DNA from: Variovorax sp. Sphag1AA
Lineage (GTDB): Bacteria > Pseudomonadota > Gammaproteobacteria > Burkholderiales > Burkholderiaceae_C
Direction of reading: 5' to 3'
NCBI RefSeq assembly: GCF_014192575.1
Contig: NZ_JACHYC010000003.1
Location: 248,001 to 312,000 of the forward strand
DNA: 64,000 nt
Position numbers and translations under genes: made by a program. Of this stretch, positions 1 through 9,207 are shown piece by piece. Position 1 is the first letter of the stretch. Each line of letters opens with the position of its first letter. The notes beneath the pieces are model-generated. The model worked only from the letters and a program-made list of their open reading frames with translations, did not search any database and was not told the DNA's origin.

Positions 1-1
1 C

Positions 2-1777
2 TTTCGGCAGTGGGGTAGCAAGGCGCCGGGGCACCCGGAGCACGGGCACACGGCAGGCGTCGAAGTCACCACTGGCCCGCTCGGCCAGGGCCTCGCCAAC
101 GCCATCGGCATGGCCATCGCTGAGACACAACTCGCAGCGCGCTACAACCGCGACGGCCACCGGATCGTCGATCACCGCACATGGGTGATCGCCAGCGACG
201 GAGACCTGATGGAAGGTGTCGCTTCTGAAGCCGCATCGCTGGCCGGCCACCTGAAACTCGGCAAGCTGGTCTGCCTCTACGACAACAACTCGGTCACGCT
301 TTCTGCGGGCACCGACATGACCTTCACCGAGGATCGCGCCAAGCGTTTCGAAGCCTATGGCTGGCAGGTGTTGAACGTCGATGACGGCAACGATGTACAG
401 GCGATCGATGCGGCGCTTGCCACTGCCAGCGCCGACACGGAGAGGCCGTCGCTGATCCTCGTTCGCACCCACCTGGGCTTCGGCTCGCCCGAACAGGACA
501 GCTTCAAGGCGCATGGTTCGCCCCTTGGCGTGGCCAACGTCAAGAAGACCAAGGAAACGCTCGGCTGGCCGGTCGAGCCGCCGTTTCTATTGCCCGAACC
601 TGCGCTGGCCCGGTTCCGTGAAGTGCTGACGTCCGGCATGGCTGCGGAGTCCGACTGGAACCAGCGCATGGCGGCGTATGGGAAGGCCTTCCCCGAGCTT
701 GCGCGCGAGTTGCAGGATCGCATGCGCAGCGAACTGCCAAGCGGCTGGGATACGGACGTTCCAGTATTTGCCGCCGATGCCAAGGGCATGGCAACGCGCG
801 TGGCCGGCGGCAAGGTGCTCAACGCCCTGGCGCCGAAGTTGCCGGCGCTCATGGGCGGCTCGGCTGACCTCGATCCGTCGACGCACACGGCGATGAAAGG
901 GCAGGGCGACTTCAATCCGATGCTTGCCCCGAACGGGGACAGCGAAGGCTCCGACAGTGCCGGCTGGAGTTACGCCGGCCGCAACATCCACTTCGGCGTT
1001 CGCGAACACGCGATGGGATCGATCGTCAACGGCTTGGCGGCGCATGGTGGGTTCATCGGCTACGGCTCGACCTTCCTGATCTTCTCCGACTACATGCGGC
1101 CGCCCATCCGCCTCGCTGCGCTCATGGGCTTGCACGTTGTCCATGTCTTCACGCACGACAGCCTTGCCTTGGGCGAGGACGGGCCGACGCACCAGCCGAT
1201 CGAGCAACTCGCCAGCTTGCGCGCGATCCCTCGCCTGACGTTGCTGCGCCCGGCCGATGCCAACGAGACTGCGGTTGCTTGGAAGATCGCGGTCGAAGCA
1301 CGCGACCGGCCCGTGCTGCTGGCGCTGACGCGGCAGGACGTCGCCACGCTCGACCGCAGTTGGTACGCGAGCGCTGAAGGCGTGCGACGAGGTGCCTACG
1401 TCCTCAGTGATGCAGGATCAACGCTGCCTTCGCTGATCCTGATGGCAAGCGGCTCCGAGGTCGGCCTCATCCTCGCTGCCGCAGAGCGCCTCGGCGCCGA
1501 AGGTATCGCGGTCCGTTGCGTGTCGATGCCGAGCTGGGATCTGTTCGAAATGCAGCCGCAGAGTTATCGCGACGAGGTGCTTCCGCCGCAGGTCACCGCT
1601 CGCCTCGCGGTGGAGCTCGGCGTGCGGCAAGGCTGGGATCGCTATGTCGGCATACGTGGCGACATGCTTGGCATCGACCAATATGGCGCGTCAGCCCCGG
1701 CAGAAGTGCTGCTCGAGAAGTATGGCTTCACGGTGGACAACGTCGTCGCGCGAGCGAAGAAGCTTCTCGCTGCCTGA
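2..1777 (+). CDS. tkt: Transketolase, 5' end outside the window
   Basis: Thiamine-diphosphate enzyme of the non-oxidative pentose phosphate pathway that moves two-carbon ketol units between sugar phosphates in the cytoplasm. The frame is open from base 2 and begins inside the protein with [20 protein letters not shown], a segment that lies roughly 90 residues into typical transketolases. An ATG at 110 exists but is internal. The ThDP-binding stretch [10 protein letters not shown] and the later LYDNNSVTL are present, followed by the pyrimidine-binding domain ([39 protein letters not shown]) and a normal C-terminal domain. About 591 residues are visible of the usual 660-670. The gene is followed by an opposing small gene only 23 bp away. 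Identity is certain; only the N-terminus is missing. Confidence 0.97.
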   Translation, partial: FRQWGSKAPGHPEHGHTAGVEVTTGPLGQGLANAIGMAIAETQLAARYNRDGHRIVDHRTWVIASDGDLMEGVASEAASLAGHLKLGKLVCLYDNNSVTLSAGTDMTFTEDRAKRFEAYGWQVLNVDDGNDVQAIDAALATASADTERPSLILVRTHLGFGSPEQDSFKAHGSPLGVANVKKTKETLGWPVEPPFLLPEPALARFREVLTSGMAAESDWNQRMAAYGKAFPELARELQDRMRSELPSGWDTDVPVFAADAKGMATRVAGGKVLNALAPKLPALMGGSADLDPSTHTAMKGQGDFNPMLAPNGDSEGSDSAGWSYAGRNIHFGVREHAMGSIVNGLAAHGGFIGYGSTFLIFSDYMRPPIRLAALMGLHVVHVFTHDSLALGEDGPTHQPIEQLASLRAIPRLTLLRPADANETAVAWKIAVEARDRPVLLALTRQDVATLDRSWYASAEGVRRGAYVLSDAGSTLPSLILMASGSEVGLILAAAERLGAEGIAVRCVSMPSWDLFEMQPQSYRDEVLPPQVTARLAVELGVRQGWDRYVGIRGDMLGIDQYGASAPAEVLLEKYGFTVDNVVARAKKLLAA

Positions 1778-1800
1778 AACCCCTGTCTCGAAGCATCCAT

Positions 1801-2091
1801 TCAAACCGCTTCGATGATGCGAATCTCCCGGTCGGCTCCGTCGCCCAGCGCGGCCAGTGCTTCCTTGTAGGCCGGGCTGTCGTGCGCGGCGGTTGCCTGC
1901 TCGACGCTGTCAAATTCGATCAGCACGGTGCGTTGCATCACGCCAAGCTCGTAGACCTTGGACGGCATGCCACGCGCCAGGAAGCGCGCGCCATTGCTCG
2001 TGAGTGCGGGGCCGGCCAGCTTCGCATACGCGGCGAGCTTGTCGGCATCTTTGACTGCGCGATACGTGGATATCCAATAGGCTTTTGGCAT
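1801..2091 (-). CDS. DUF1330 family protein
   Basis: A 96-residue protein starting MPKAYWISTYRAVKDADKL and ending near REIRIIEAV. The pattern (a YWI opening strand, a LAAYAKLAGPAL helix, an RTVLIEFDSVEQATAAHDSP segment) is that of DUF1330, a small dimeric ferredoxin-like alpha/beta-barrel family of unknown function. The start at 2091 is preceded by an AGAAGGAA-type ribosome site. A longer frame reaches 2238 but its extra residues look non-coding. It converges on the transketolase gene and diverges from the hydratase at 2237. No specific role can be assigned. Confidence 0.85.
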   Translation of the reverse strand: MPKAYWISTYRAVKDADKLAAYAKLAGPALTSNGARFLARGMPSKVYELGVMQRTVLIEFDSVEQATAAHDSPAYKEALAALGDGADREIRIIEAV

Positions 2092-2236
2092 CTGATTCCT
2101 TCTTCGGTGTGATCGGACATGAAAAGGTGCAACTGTGCCGCGTGTCCCGATTCGCGGCAAGCTTCGACCGCGAACTCTTGACAGCCCGAAGCCCGCCAAG
2201 AACACTGCCTGATTCCTTCGAACCATCGTCAGCCCC

Positions 2237-3031
2237 ATGACTCCTGACGCCCTGCTGCAAGCTTATGACGACGCGGCGCTATGGCCCCGCGACGGCACCA
2301 GCCCTGCGCCGACCGACCTCGATGTCGCCTACCAGCAAGCCCTGAAGGTGCGCGCCTTGCGCATCGCGCGCGGCGAACGTCCGGTCGGCTACAAGATCGG
2401 CTTCACGAACCGGACCATCTGGGAGCGCTACGGCGTCTATGCGCCGATCTGGGGGCCGGTGTGGGACACCACGGTCACGCACTGCGACGGACACGGCTTC
2501 ATCAATGTGGCGCGCACTTGCCAGCCGCGGCTCGAACCGGAGATCGTCTTCGGCATCGCGGCGACGCCGCCTTCCGATGCAAGCCTCGAAAGCCTGTTTG
2601 CCTGCGTCGACTGGGTTGCACCCGGCTTCGAGATCGTCCAGTCGCATTGCGCCGACTGGAAGTTCACCGCAGCGGAGACGGTGATGGACGGCGCCCTTCA
2701 TGCACGGCTCCTGGTCGGCCAGAGGACGCCGGCCCGGTCGTTCGCCGAATCCGGCGAAGCGCTCGACCGTTTGCTTGCGCGCACGCATGTGCGGCTCCAT
2801 CGCGGCGATGAGCTCAAAGAGGAGGGGACCGGCGTCAACGTGCTCGACGGCCCGTTGCATGCGCTGCTTCACTTCGTGCGCGAATTGCAGCGCTGCCCCG
2901 GTGCCCCCGCGCTGCAGGCCGGCGACGTGGTGACGACCGGCACCTGGACCGATGCCTGGCCGATCGAGCCGGGCCAGGTGTGGCGCGCCGAATTCGACGC
3001 GCCATTCAGGCCGCTCGAGATCCAGACCTGA
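2237..3031 (+). CDS. 2-keto-4-pentenoate hydratase / fumarylacetoacetate-family enzyme
   Basis: A 264-residue cytoplasmic enzyme resembling MhpD-type 2-oxopent-4-enoate hydratases and 4-oxalocrotonate decarboxylases. These bind a divalent metal and act on short 2-oxo dicarboxylates or enols at the end of meta-cleavage pathways. Supporting features are ERPVGYKIGFTNRTIWERYG near residue 47, the metal-region motif LEPEIVFGI near residue 95, and the C-terminal GDVVTTGTWTDAWPIEPGQ that matches the conserved end of the family. No ring-cleavage genes surround it, so the substrate is open. Start ATG 2237 lies in the divergent gap with the DUF1330 gene. A second, more distant member of the family is at 30346. 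Confidence 0.85.
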   Translation: MTPDALLQAYDDAALWPRDGTSPAPTDLDVAYQQALKVRALRIARGERPVGYKIGFTNRTIWERYGVYAPIWGPVWDTTVTHCDGHGFINVARTCQPRLEPEIVFGIAATPPSDASLESLFACVDWVAPGFEIVQSHCADWKFTAAETVMDGALHARLLVGQRTPARSFAESGEALDRLLARTHVRLHRGDELKEEGTGVNVLDGPLHALLHFVRELQRCPGAPALQAGDVVTTGTWTDAWPIEPGQVWRAEFDAPFRPLEIQT

Positions 3032-3160
3032 GCGCGCATCGCGCTCACCGGTTTGGGGCAGGACGACGATGTGCTGCGTGCGCGTGCTATGGGCTTCGGT
3101 CATCACCTCGTGAAGCCGGCGGATTCAACCCATGCGGCGCAGTTGCTTCTCTCGTCCTAG
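3032..3160 (+). pseudogene. C-terminal remnant of a response-regulator receiver domain
   Basis: In the frame ending with TAG at 3158-3160 the translation reads RIALTGLGQDDDVLRAR, then MGFGHHLVKPADSTHAAQ. This matches the last third of a receiver domain: the ALTG strand with its conserved Thr, the loop and helix, and the invariant Lys-Pro of the KP motif. The remainder of the domain (acidic pocket, phosphoacceptor Asp) is absent because the hydratase gene ends directly upstream. There is no plausible start. I read it as the leftover of a hybrid sensor kinase or response regulator removed by rearrangement. Confidence 0.6.
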
Positions 3161-3300
3161 TCTGGCTTGCTCTGCCGCGCAGGTGGCGGCTGACAAGGAT
3201 TGAGGCCCTGATCGACTTCTCATTGCGCCCGCCGCCAATATCTTGAGACAGCGCCATCGCGCGGCCGGAAAGGCAGGTCCGGAATACTTCAGGAGAAGTC

Positions 3301-3480
3301 ATGACTGAGGATCTCAAGAGCCCAGAGCTGGACTCCGAGCACATCTCTCTCAACGGGCTGCACGAACTGCAGTACTGGAAGGAGACGCTCGACTGCGACG
3401 AACTCACGCTCCGCAAGGCCGTCGCTGCGGTCGGCAACGCACCCGAGAAGGTCCGCGCATACCTTGTCGAGCGTAAGTGA
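3301..3480 (+). CDS. DUF3606 small protein
   Basis: A 59-residue ORF beginning MTEDLKSPELDSEHISLNGL and continuing HELQYWKETLDCDELTLRKAV, AAVGNAPEKVRAYLVERK. Order and spacing (I-L-N, E-Y-W, L--AV-AVGN----V--YL) are those of DUF3606, a short helical family common in proteobacteria and of unknown function. The Shine-Dalgarno AGGAGA lies 6 bases before ATG 3301. It converges on the glucosidase gene that ends at 3498. Confidence 0.8.
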   Translation: MTEDLKSPELDSEHISLNGLHELQYWKETLDCDELTLRKAVAAVGNAPEKVRAYLVERK

Positions 3481-3497
3481 CTGGGGCGCAAGTCGGG

Positions 3498-5669
3498 CTA
3501 GTAGTGAACAGACAGATGGACCTGGCGGCTGCCGTGCTGGTTCTCGATGAAGGCCACTACGCGCTGCTCCACCCGCTGGAAGCCGAGATCCACCAGTTGA
3601 TCGCCAACCTTCATGTGCCTTACCTGCAGGCGATCGATGTCATGCGGCAGGCGTGGCTGATTCACGTGGAGCGTCATCCGTGCGGTATCTACCTGGAGGC
3701 CCAGGGTGGCCTGCAACAGCATGAAGACCGATCCCGCTGCCCACGCCTGCGGAAGGCAGGCGACCGGATAAGCGATCGGCGGCTCGCCCGCGTCGCGCTT
3801 GAAGCCACAGAACAGCTCGGGCAGGCGCATGCCGAAGAAAGCGGCTGCCTCGAACATGCCGCTCATCAGGTGCACGATGCCGTCGCGTTCGCCATACCGC
3901 GCCATGCCTGCCGCGCACAGCACAACGTCATGCGGCCATACCGAACCGTTGTGATACGACATCGGGTTGTAGCGCGCGGCCTCCGGCGGCAGGGTGCGGA
4001 TGCCCCATCCTGAATCGAAGGCGCCCGTCAGAAGCTGGCGGATGACGGACTGCGCGCGCTTGGGTGAGGGCAGGCCACAGTACAGCAGATGGCCCACGTT
4101 CGAAGAGCGAACTCTGCAAGGCCGTCCGGTGCCGTCGAGCGCGAGCGCGTAGAACTGCAGGTCGTCCAGCCAGAAGCGCTGCTCGACTGCGCGGCGCAGG
4201 GCTTCAGCGCGGCTCTTCCAATGTGCCGCTGCATCATCTTCTTCACGCGCGGCCGCGAGTTCGGCCATCGTGAGATAGGCGCGGTAGGCGTAGCCCTGAA
4301 CTTCGATGAGCGCGATCGGTCCCTCCGGCGAACTGCCGTCCTCGTGGAATACCGAGTCGTCGCTGTCCTTCCACCCCTGGTTGGCCAGTCCGCTGGATTC
4401 TCCGCGCGCGTAAGTGAGGAAGCCGTCCGCATTGCCCGTGCTGCTGCGTTCGATCCAGCGGGCCGCATTGTTCAGTGCGGGCCAGAAGGCATCGACCGCG
4501 TCTGCGCCGCCCATGCGAGCCGCGTAGGCGCCTGCGAGCACGATGAACAGCGGCGTGGTGTCGACCCCGCCGTAGTACTTGGCGAAGGGCAGTTCATCGA
4601 CGGCTGCCATCTCGCCCTTGCGCGTCTCGTGCATGATCTTTCCGGGCTCCGAGTCGCGGAAGGTGGAGGTCTGCACTGCCTGGTTGCGCGCGAGGAACGA
4701 CATGACGCCGTGCGCAAGCGATGTGTCGAGCCACAGCGTCTGCAATGCGGTCACGATCGCATCGCGCCCGAAGGGGGTGGAGAACCACGGAATCCCCGCA
4801 TACGGGTACGGGCCGGTCGGCAGTTCGGTCGTCAAAAGCGCGAGGTCGGCGCGCGACTTGTCCATCCAGTGCTGGAAGAGGCGGGCCGACGAATAGGTGC
4901 GCGCTCCACGGCGTTGCCGCTTGCGCATGCTGCGCCGTGCAGACGAAGCGGCTGCGCGGTGACGTATGCGGCCGGGCGGTTCGCCGGACGAAGGCCCGAC
5001 CTCCATGTAGAGCACCCACGGCGTGCGATCAGGCACATCGACAAGGAACTCCGCATGGAATTCGTCGAGCTTTGCTGGCACCTCCGAGAACGTGATGCTT
5101 ACGCTTCGCAGGACCTTGTCGAGTCCTTCATAGCTGAGCTGCGCGGTGCGTTCCTCGACCACTGCGGGCCGCGACACACCGCGTTGCGAGCGTTGCTGTC
5201 CGCGCACCTCGAACATGTCGCGGAAATCGGCGCCGAAGTGGATCGTGAGCGGTGCCCTGACTGGTGCGTGTCCATAGTTGAACAGGCTGATGCGTTCAAA
5301 GATGCGGCCGCACCACAGCAGACGCTCCCGTTCGACATGCACTACGCCCTCGGGCGTCGCCGAAGCTCCAAGCGGCGGCAAGGGTTGGTTGGTCATGTGG
5401 GCCGCGAAGAACACGTTGTCCTGGCTCACCCCGCCCGAGAGCAGCGAAGGCCGGTGGCCGCCAAAGCGAAGACGGAAAGTCGAAAGCAGGCGCGTGTCGT
5501 TCACGAACAGGCCGTCGGCAGCGCCGGTCACATCGCCGTAGACGTCGGCGACGAGGAAGGTGTCGCCTTCTTTCAGCACGAACAGCCGCTGCGGGCTGCG
5601 TTCGATGAGTTCCTGCGTGTCGATTCCCTGGAGCGCAGGCTCCTGGGTCATTCCTTGTCCCTGGCTCAT
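3498..5669 (-). CDS. Amylo-alpha-1,6-glucosidase / glycogen-debranching-like protein
   Basis: A 723-residue protein with an N-terminal all-beta domain (QRLFVLKEGDTFLVADVYGD, LFVNDTRLLSTFRLRFGG) of the kind found before bacterial debranching-type glucosidases. It is followed by an alpha/alpha barrel with PYPYAGIPWFSTPFGRDAIV, KYYGGVDTTPLFIVLAGAYA, NQGWKDSDDSVFHEDG and YHNGSVWPHDVVLCAAGMAR. The expected activity is hydrolysis of alpha-linked glucan or a related glycoside, but the substrate of this bacterial subgroup is unsettled. Start ATG 5669 has GAGGAAAGG just upstream and lies 14 bp after the GT4 stop. The 100 residues of open frame before it overlap GT4 and look like shadow. Such genes often sit next to a GT4 gene, as here, suggesting co-transcription. 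No signal peptide is seen. Confidence 0.87.
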   Translation of the reverse strand: MSQGQGMTQEPALQGIDTQELIERSPQRLFVLKEGDTFLVADVYGDVTGAADGLFVNDTRLLSTFRLRFGGHRPSLLSGGVSQDNVFFAAHMTNQPLPPLGASATPEGVVHVERERLLWCGRIFERISLFNYGHAPVRAPLTIHFGADFRDMFEVRGQQRSQRGVSRPAVVEERTAQLSYEGLDKVLRSVSITFSEVPAKLDEFHAEFLVDVPDRTPWVLYMEVGPSSGEPPGRIRHRAAASSARRSMRKRQRRGARTYSSARLFQHWMDKSRADLALLTTELPTGPYPYAGIPWFSTPFGRDAIVTALQTLWLDTSLAHGVMSFLARNQAVQTSTFRDSEPGKIMHETRKGEMAAVDELPFAKYYGGVDTTPLFIVLAGAYAARMGGADAVDAFWPALNNAARWIERSSTGNADGFLTYARGESSGLANQGWKDSDDSVFHEDGSSPEGPIALIEVQGYAYRAYLTMAELAAAREEDDAAAHWKSRAEALRRAVEQRFWLDDLQFYALALDGTGRPCRVRSSNVGHLLYCGLPSPKRAQSVIRQLLTGAFDSGWGIRTLPPEAARYNPMSYHNGSVWPHDVVLCAAGMARYGERDGIVHLMSGMFEAAAFFGMRLPELFCGFKRDAGEPPIAYPVACLPQAWAAGSVFMLLQATLGLQVDTARMTLHVNQPRLPHDIDRLQVRHMKVGDQLVDLGFQRVEQRVVAFIENQHGSRQVHLSVHY

Positions 5670-5683
5670 CGCGGCGCCTTTCC

Positions 5684-6733
5684 TCAAGCGACCGCGGGCA
5701 GGCTCATCGCTAGCAGCCGGTGATAGAGCTCGACATACGCGGTCGCCATCGCACGGGCGGAGAACCGGCGTTCGAAGGCCGCACGCACGCGACGACGGTC
5801 GAACTGCACCGCACGCTTCACCGCGGCCACGGCCTCCTCTTCGTTGTCGACGATGAGGCCGCTCACTCCCACTTCGATCACTTCGGGTACCGAGCCACAG
5901 CGCCAAGCGATCACCGGCGTGCCGCATGCCATCGCTTCGATCATCACGAGTCCGAAGGGCTCCGGCCAATCGATTGGAAAGAGCAGTGCCCGCGCGTTGC
6001 CTAGAAACGCGGGCTTCTGATCGTCACTCACTTCGCCCAGGTACTCCACGAGCGGATGTTGAAGCAGGGGACGAATGCAGGTCTCGAAATAGGCACGGTC
6101 GACCGGATCGACCTTCGCAGCGATCTTGAGGGGCAGGCCCGCGCGGACTGCAATGTCGATCGCCCGATCCGGCCGCTTCTCGGGCGCGATGCGGCCGAGG
6201 AATGCGAGGTAGCCGCCCGTCGGCCTCGTCGGCTGACGCAAGAGCGCCTCGTCAACACCGTTGTAGACGGTACCGATCCAATTCGCGGAAGGTATGGGCT
6301 TGCGCTGCTGCTGCGAGATGGACACCAGGGGAAACTCGTTCCACCGGCCGTAGGCCTCTGCCAGGTCCGTCAGATCGAGCCGGCCATGAATCGTGGTGAG
6401 TGTGCGTTCGGGCATGTCATCGAAGAAAGGAAAGTGCAGCAGGTCCATGTGAAAGTGCACTACGTCGAACGCGTCGGCGCGACGTCTCACTTCGCTCATG
6501 AGCAGCAGGTGTGCGGCCAGGTCCGATTTGAGCGGCGCCGGATCGAGGCGCAGAGCCTGCTTCCGCACCGGCAAGAGGTTCGCGCGCGTGCGCGAGCCAC
6601 CGGCCGCGAAGAGGGTGACGTCATGGCCTTGGTCGACCAAGGCGTTGGTGAGGTTGGCGACAACGCGCTCGGTGCCGCCATAGAAAGTCGGTGGCACTGC
6701 CTCGCAAAGCGGCGAGACCTGGGCGATCTTCAT
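5684..6733 (-). CDS. Glycosyltransferase family 4
   Basis: A 349-residue GT-B fold enzyme that transfers a sugar from a nucleotide donor. The N-terminal half starts MKIAQVSPLCEAVPPTFYGG with the GG loop TERVVANL. The C-terminal half has LAFLGRIAPEKRPDRAI and EPFGLVMIEAMACGTPVIAW, which carries the E-X7-E nucleotide-sugar motif. Start ATG 6733 follows an AGGAGA ribosome site. It is the first gene of a pair with the debranching-like gene and lies 120 bp after the methyltransferase gene, so it may have its own promoter or be read through. Acceptor and donor cannot be named from sequence. Confidence 0.9.
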   Translation of the reverse strand: MKIAQVSPLCEAVPPTFYGGTERVVANLTNALVDQGHDVTLFAAGGSRTRANLLPVRKQALRLDPAPLKSDLAAHLLLMSEVRRRADAFDVVHFHMDLLHFPFFDDMPERTLTTIHGRLDLTDLAEAYGRWNEFPLVSISQQQRKPIPSANWIGTVYNGVDEALLRQPTRPTGGYLAFLGRIAPEKRPDRAIDIAVRAGLPLKIAAKVDPVDRAYFETCIRPLLQHPLVEYLGEVSDDQKPAFLGNARALLFPIDWPEPFGLVMIEAMACGTPVIAWRCGSVPEVIEVGVSGLIVDNEEEAVAAVKRAVQFDRRRVRAAFERRFSARAMATAYVELYHRLLAMSLPAVA

Positions 6734-6853
6734 CTTTGTCTCCTGCGAATGAGGCGAACGGGGAATTGATCTCCAAAAAATAGGCCCGTTCCGCGCGGAA
6801 AAACAAGAGGAAGATGTGCCGTCTCGCCCGTCTGAGTGCCATCACACAGCCTT

Positions 6854-7465
6854 TCAAGTCTGTGCCCTGATGCCCTCCTGCTGAGCAACGGACAGGCCGC
6901 TGCGGGCCCACACGGTGAGCAGGAAATCGGCGTCCTCGTAACGTGCGATCCGGGGGAGCGCAAGGCTTCCGAGAATCTCGTGCACGCGATCTGCCGAAAG
7001 CGTTCGTCCCTCGAATGCGGGTCGCCAGTCGCAGGCCACCAGCGTGCCGCTGGGCTCGAGTGTTTCGCCGCAATGTCGGGCGACAGCCGTCATCTCTTCT
7101 TCATCCAGGAAGTAGCCGACTTCGCTGATCACGATCAGGTCGTAGCCGCACGGCGATCGCGGCCAGTCCTGCGGCAGCACCTGTCGCTCGAACCGCACGT
7201 GTGAGAACTCCCGATTGCGCTCAACGGCCATGAGAAGTGCCCGCGACGAGAAATCGCTGGCGATGAGTTCGTCGCACCGGAGTGCGAGCGCATGCGTGAG
7301 CTCGCCGATACCGCATGCGGGTTCGAAGGCGCAGGCATACCGGGGGCGGGGCAGTGTGGCGAGAAGAATCGCGCGCTTGCGTGCCTCGTACCAGCGGGTC
7401 TTCAACTGGTAGGGGTCGTCGGCCTTCTCGTAGAGCTGTTCGAAGCGGGCCTGTCGCTTGTCCAT
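6854..7465 (-). CDS. NodS-type SAM-dependent methyltransferase
   Basis: A 203-residue class I methyltransferase. It opens MDKRQARFEQLYEKADDPYQ, then LKTRWYEARKRAILLATLPR and the SAM-binding ACAFEPACGIGELTHALALR, with YDLIVISEVGYFLDEEEM as the next core strand. The DP-Y-T-WYE-RK opening is shared with the NodS group, whose founding member N-methylates chito-oligosaccharides in rhizobia; that activity is not implied here. Start ATG 7465 with GAGGTGG upstream is chosen over a much longer open frame because the extra residues overlap the acyl-CoA dehydrogenase-like gene, which ends 8 bp away at 7474. It is the last gene of the tight PIG-L/GT2/dehydrogenase/methyltransferase block. Confidence 0.88.
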   Translation of the reverse strand: MDKRQARFEQLYEKADDPYQLKTRWYEARKRAILLATLPRPRYACAFEPACGIGELTHALALRCDELIASDFSSRALLMAVERNREFSHVRFERQVLPQDWPRSPCGYDLIVISEVGYFLDEEEMTAVARHCGETLEPSGTLVACDWRPAFEGRTLSADRVHEILGSLALPRIARYEDADFLLTVWARSGLSVAQQEGIRAQT

Positions 7466-7473
7466 GTACCACC

Positions 7474-8487
7474 TCAGAGCGTCCAGGGGCTCGCGGTCGA
7501 TGGCGTCAAAAGCTTGCCCAGGGCTTCCAGATCGCGCTCGGCATGGCTCTGGCGTAGGTAGATCGGCAGATCTGCCACTGCGCGCGACAGGCGCGCATCG
7601 CGGCACAGCGGCCCGGCGCCGAGAGCGCGTGCGGCATGCGTCACAACTGCACTTGCCGCGTTCTCCACCGAAAGTCGAAGCGTCAGTGCGAGCGAGTGCG
7701 CATCGGCTGATGGATGCGCGTCGATCCAGCGGGCGCTTTCGCGGAGCAGCGCGGCGGAGGCGGAAAGCGCGGTCTCGATCGCGCCGAGATGCGCATGGAA
7801 ATGGGGATCGCGCGAGCCGACATTGCGCTCCCGCACGTCTCGCGCGATGCCGGCCGCACCGCCGAACCAGCATGCGGCGATGCCGGCGCCACCGTGCCAG
7901 AAGCCGGGGCGGTTCACGTAGTCGCCTGGCGCTCCGACTGCCACTGCTTTCGCCCCGTCGAAAAGCACGTCGACGCTTCTGCTGGCGGCCATGCCGACGG
8001 AAGGCCAGCCGTCATCGGTCACCCGCACACCGGCCTGCTGCAACGCAACGGTGGCGAGCCATGGGCGACCGTCGTCGGTCCATCCGCTGACAAGCGCGTG
8101 GGTCACCTCGGCAGCACCGGAGCACCACGCCTTGCGGCCGGAGAGGCTGACATGGCTGCCGCCGGCGCTGATGATTCGCAAGCGTGCGTCAGGTGGCTCC
8201 GCGCACCATGTGCCCCAGAGGCTTCCCTCGGAAGGCGCGGGTCCTTCTAGCTCGTGGAGGATCGCGAGTGCGTCCGTGTGGCCCTCGAACAGCTTGGCGA
8301 GCGAGAGATCGAGCGCCGCGACTTCGGCGAGCATCCTCCAGCGATCCAGCGTGGCGCCGGATGCGGGGAAGGGCAGGCTGGCGATGCCCGCGTCGACGAG
8401 TTTGCGAAGCGTCAGTTCGCGACCGTCGTCTCGTGCCAGTTCGCGCAGCGCAGGCAGCGGATCGTCGAACGTGCGTGCGTCGGTCAT
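7474..8487 (-). CDS. Short acyl-CoA dehydrogenase-like flavoprotein
   Basis: A 337-residue protein resembling the acyl-CoA dehydrogenase superfamily but about 40-60 residues shorter than standard members. Visible pieces are VAALDLSLAKLFEGHTDALA (N-terminal helices), WGTWCAEPP and LSGRKAWCSGAAEVTHALVS (middle beta domain), then a helical C-terminus ending LPIYLRQSHAERDLEALGKL, the typical position of the R-HHAE-D motif. I do not see a clear catalytic glutamate, so it may oxidise something other than a CoA thioester or be non-catalytic. Its ATG overlaps the GT2 stop codon (ATGA), showing translational coupling. Start ATG 8487 is chosen because the upstream open frame overlaps GT2. Confidence 0.8.
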   Translation of the reverse strand: MTDARTFDDPLPALRELARDDGRELTLRKLVDAGIASLPFPASGATLDRWRMLAEVAALDLSLAKLFEGHTDALAILHELEGPAPSEGSLWGTWCAEPPDARLRIISAGGSHVSLSGRKAWCSGAAEVTHALVSGWTDDGRPWLATVALQQAGVRVTDDGWPSVGMAASRSVDVLFDGAKAVAVGAPGDYVNRPGFWHGGAGIAACWFGGAAGIARDVRERNVGSRDPHFHAHLGAIETALSASAALLRESARWIDAHPSADAHSLALTLRLSVENAASAVVTHAARALGAGPLCRDARLSRAVADLPIYLRQSHAERDLEALGKLLTPSTASPWTL

Positions 8488-9164
8488 GGCGAAGGGGCAC
8501 GACGGGAACCGGCCACTTCTGCAAGCGTGCTTCCAAAGCCACCCTTCGCCCGCACGTCGCGCCGTGCGCTGGTGAGGACGCGGGGCCGTGCACTCCATGC
8601 GATATGGGCTCCGCTCGCGGCGAGGTCGTGCACCAGGTGCCTGTCTTCGCCGCAACGCAGATGACGGAAACCGCCAGCGCGCCGATACGCCGCGGCTGAA
8701 ACACCGAGGTTGGCGCCGTGCACATGGCAATGCCCGTCGGTGTCGCGGTAGGTCGCATGGAAGTGCGACGCCAGCCAGGAGGCTGCATCGCCGTGGCAGG
8801 ACCAGTCCTCGACGCTGACGGTGCCGCACACGGCATCCGCATCGAGCGAGAGCTGTTCCGCGACCCACGTGTCCGACACTTCGCTGTCGGCATCGGTAAA
8901 GGACAGCCATCGCGCGCCCAGGGCCAGAAGTGCCGCCGCGCCCGCCGCGCGTGCGAAGCCCACGTTGCGTCCGCCAAGGGGCAACGTGCGTGCGCCATGT
9001 TGCGCCGCGAGGATGCCGGTCGCATCGTGGCAACTGTCGAGCACTACGAGCACTTCTGCTGCCTCACCCCTCAATCGGTCATGTCTTGCTGCCTTCATGG
9101 CCGCATCGACCGCGGCCGTGATCAGTTGTTCTTCGTTGTGGGCCGGGATGACGATGCCGATCAT
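8484..9164 (-). CDS. Glycosyltransferase family 2
   Basis: A 226-residue GT-A glycosyltransferase. The opening MIGIVIPAHNEEQLI is the family signature, VLVVLDSCHDATG is the donor-binding strand, ARWLSFTDADSEVSDTWV carries the metal-binding DxD-type motif, and GGFRHLRCGEDRHLVHDL gives the ED catalytic-base region. There are no membrane segments, so it probably works in the cytoplasm on a soluble or membrane-bound acceptor. The frame upstream of ATG 9164 is open but overlaps the deacetylase end region. It lies 43 bp after the PIG-L gene and overlaps the next gene by 4 bp. Confidence 0.9.
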   Translation of the reverse strand: MIGIVIPAHNEEQLITAAVDAAMKAARHDRLRGEAAEVLVVLDSCHDATGILAAQHGARTLPLGGRNVGFARAAGAAALLALGARWLSFTDADSEVSDTWVAEQLSLDADAVCGTVSVEDWSCHGDAASWLASHFHATYRDTDGHCHVHGANLGVSAAAYRRAGGFRHLRCGEDRHLVHDLAASGAHIAWSARPRVLTSARRDVRAKGGFGSTLAEVAGSRRAPSP

Positions 9165-9207
9165 GAGTCCGCTCCGTTCCTTCAAGTTCGGCAAAAAGTA
9201 CGGTCCG

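Noticed and set aside
4089..5723. 544-codon plus-strand frame opposite the debranching-like gene
   Set aside because: No domain, antisense to a gene with clear family motifs; treated as a shadow.
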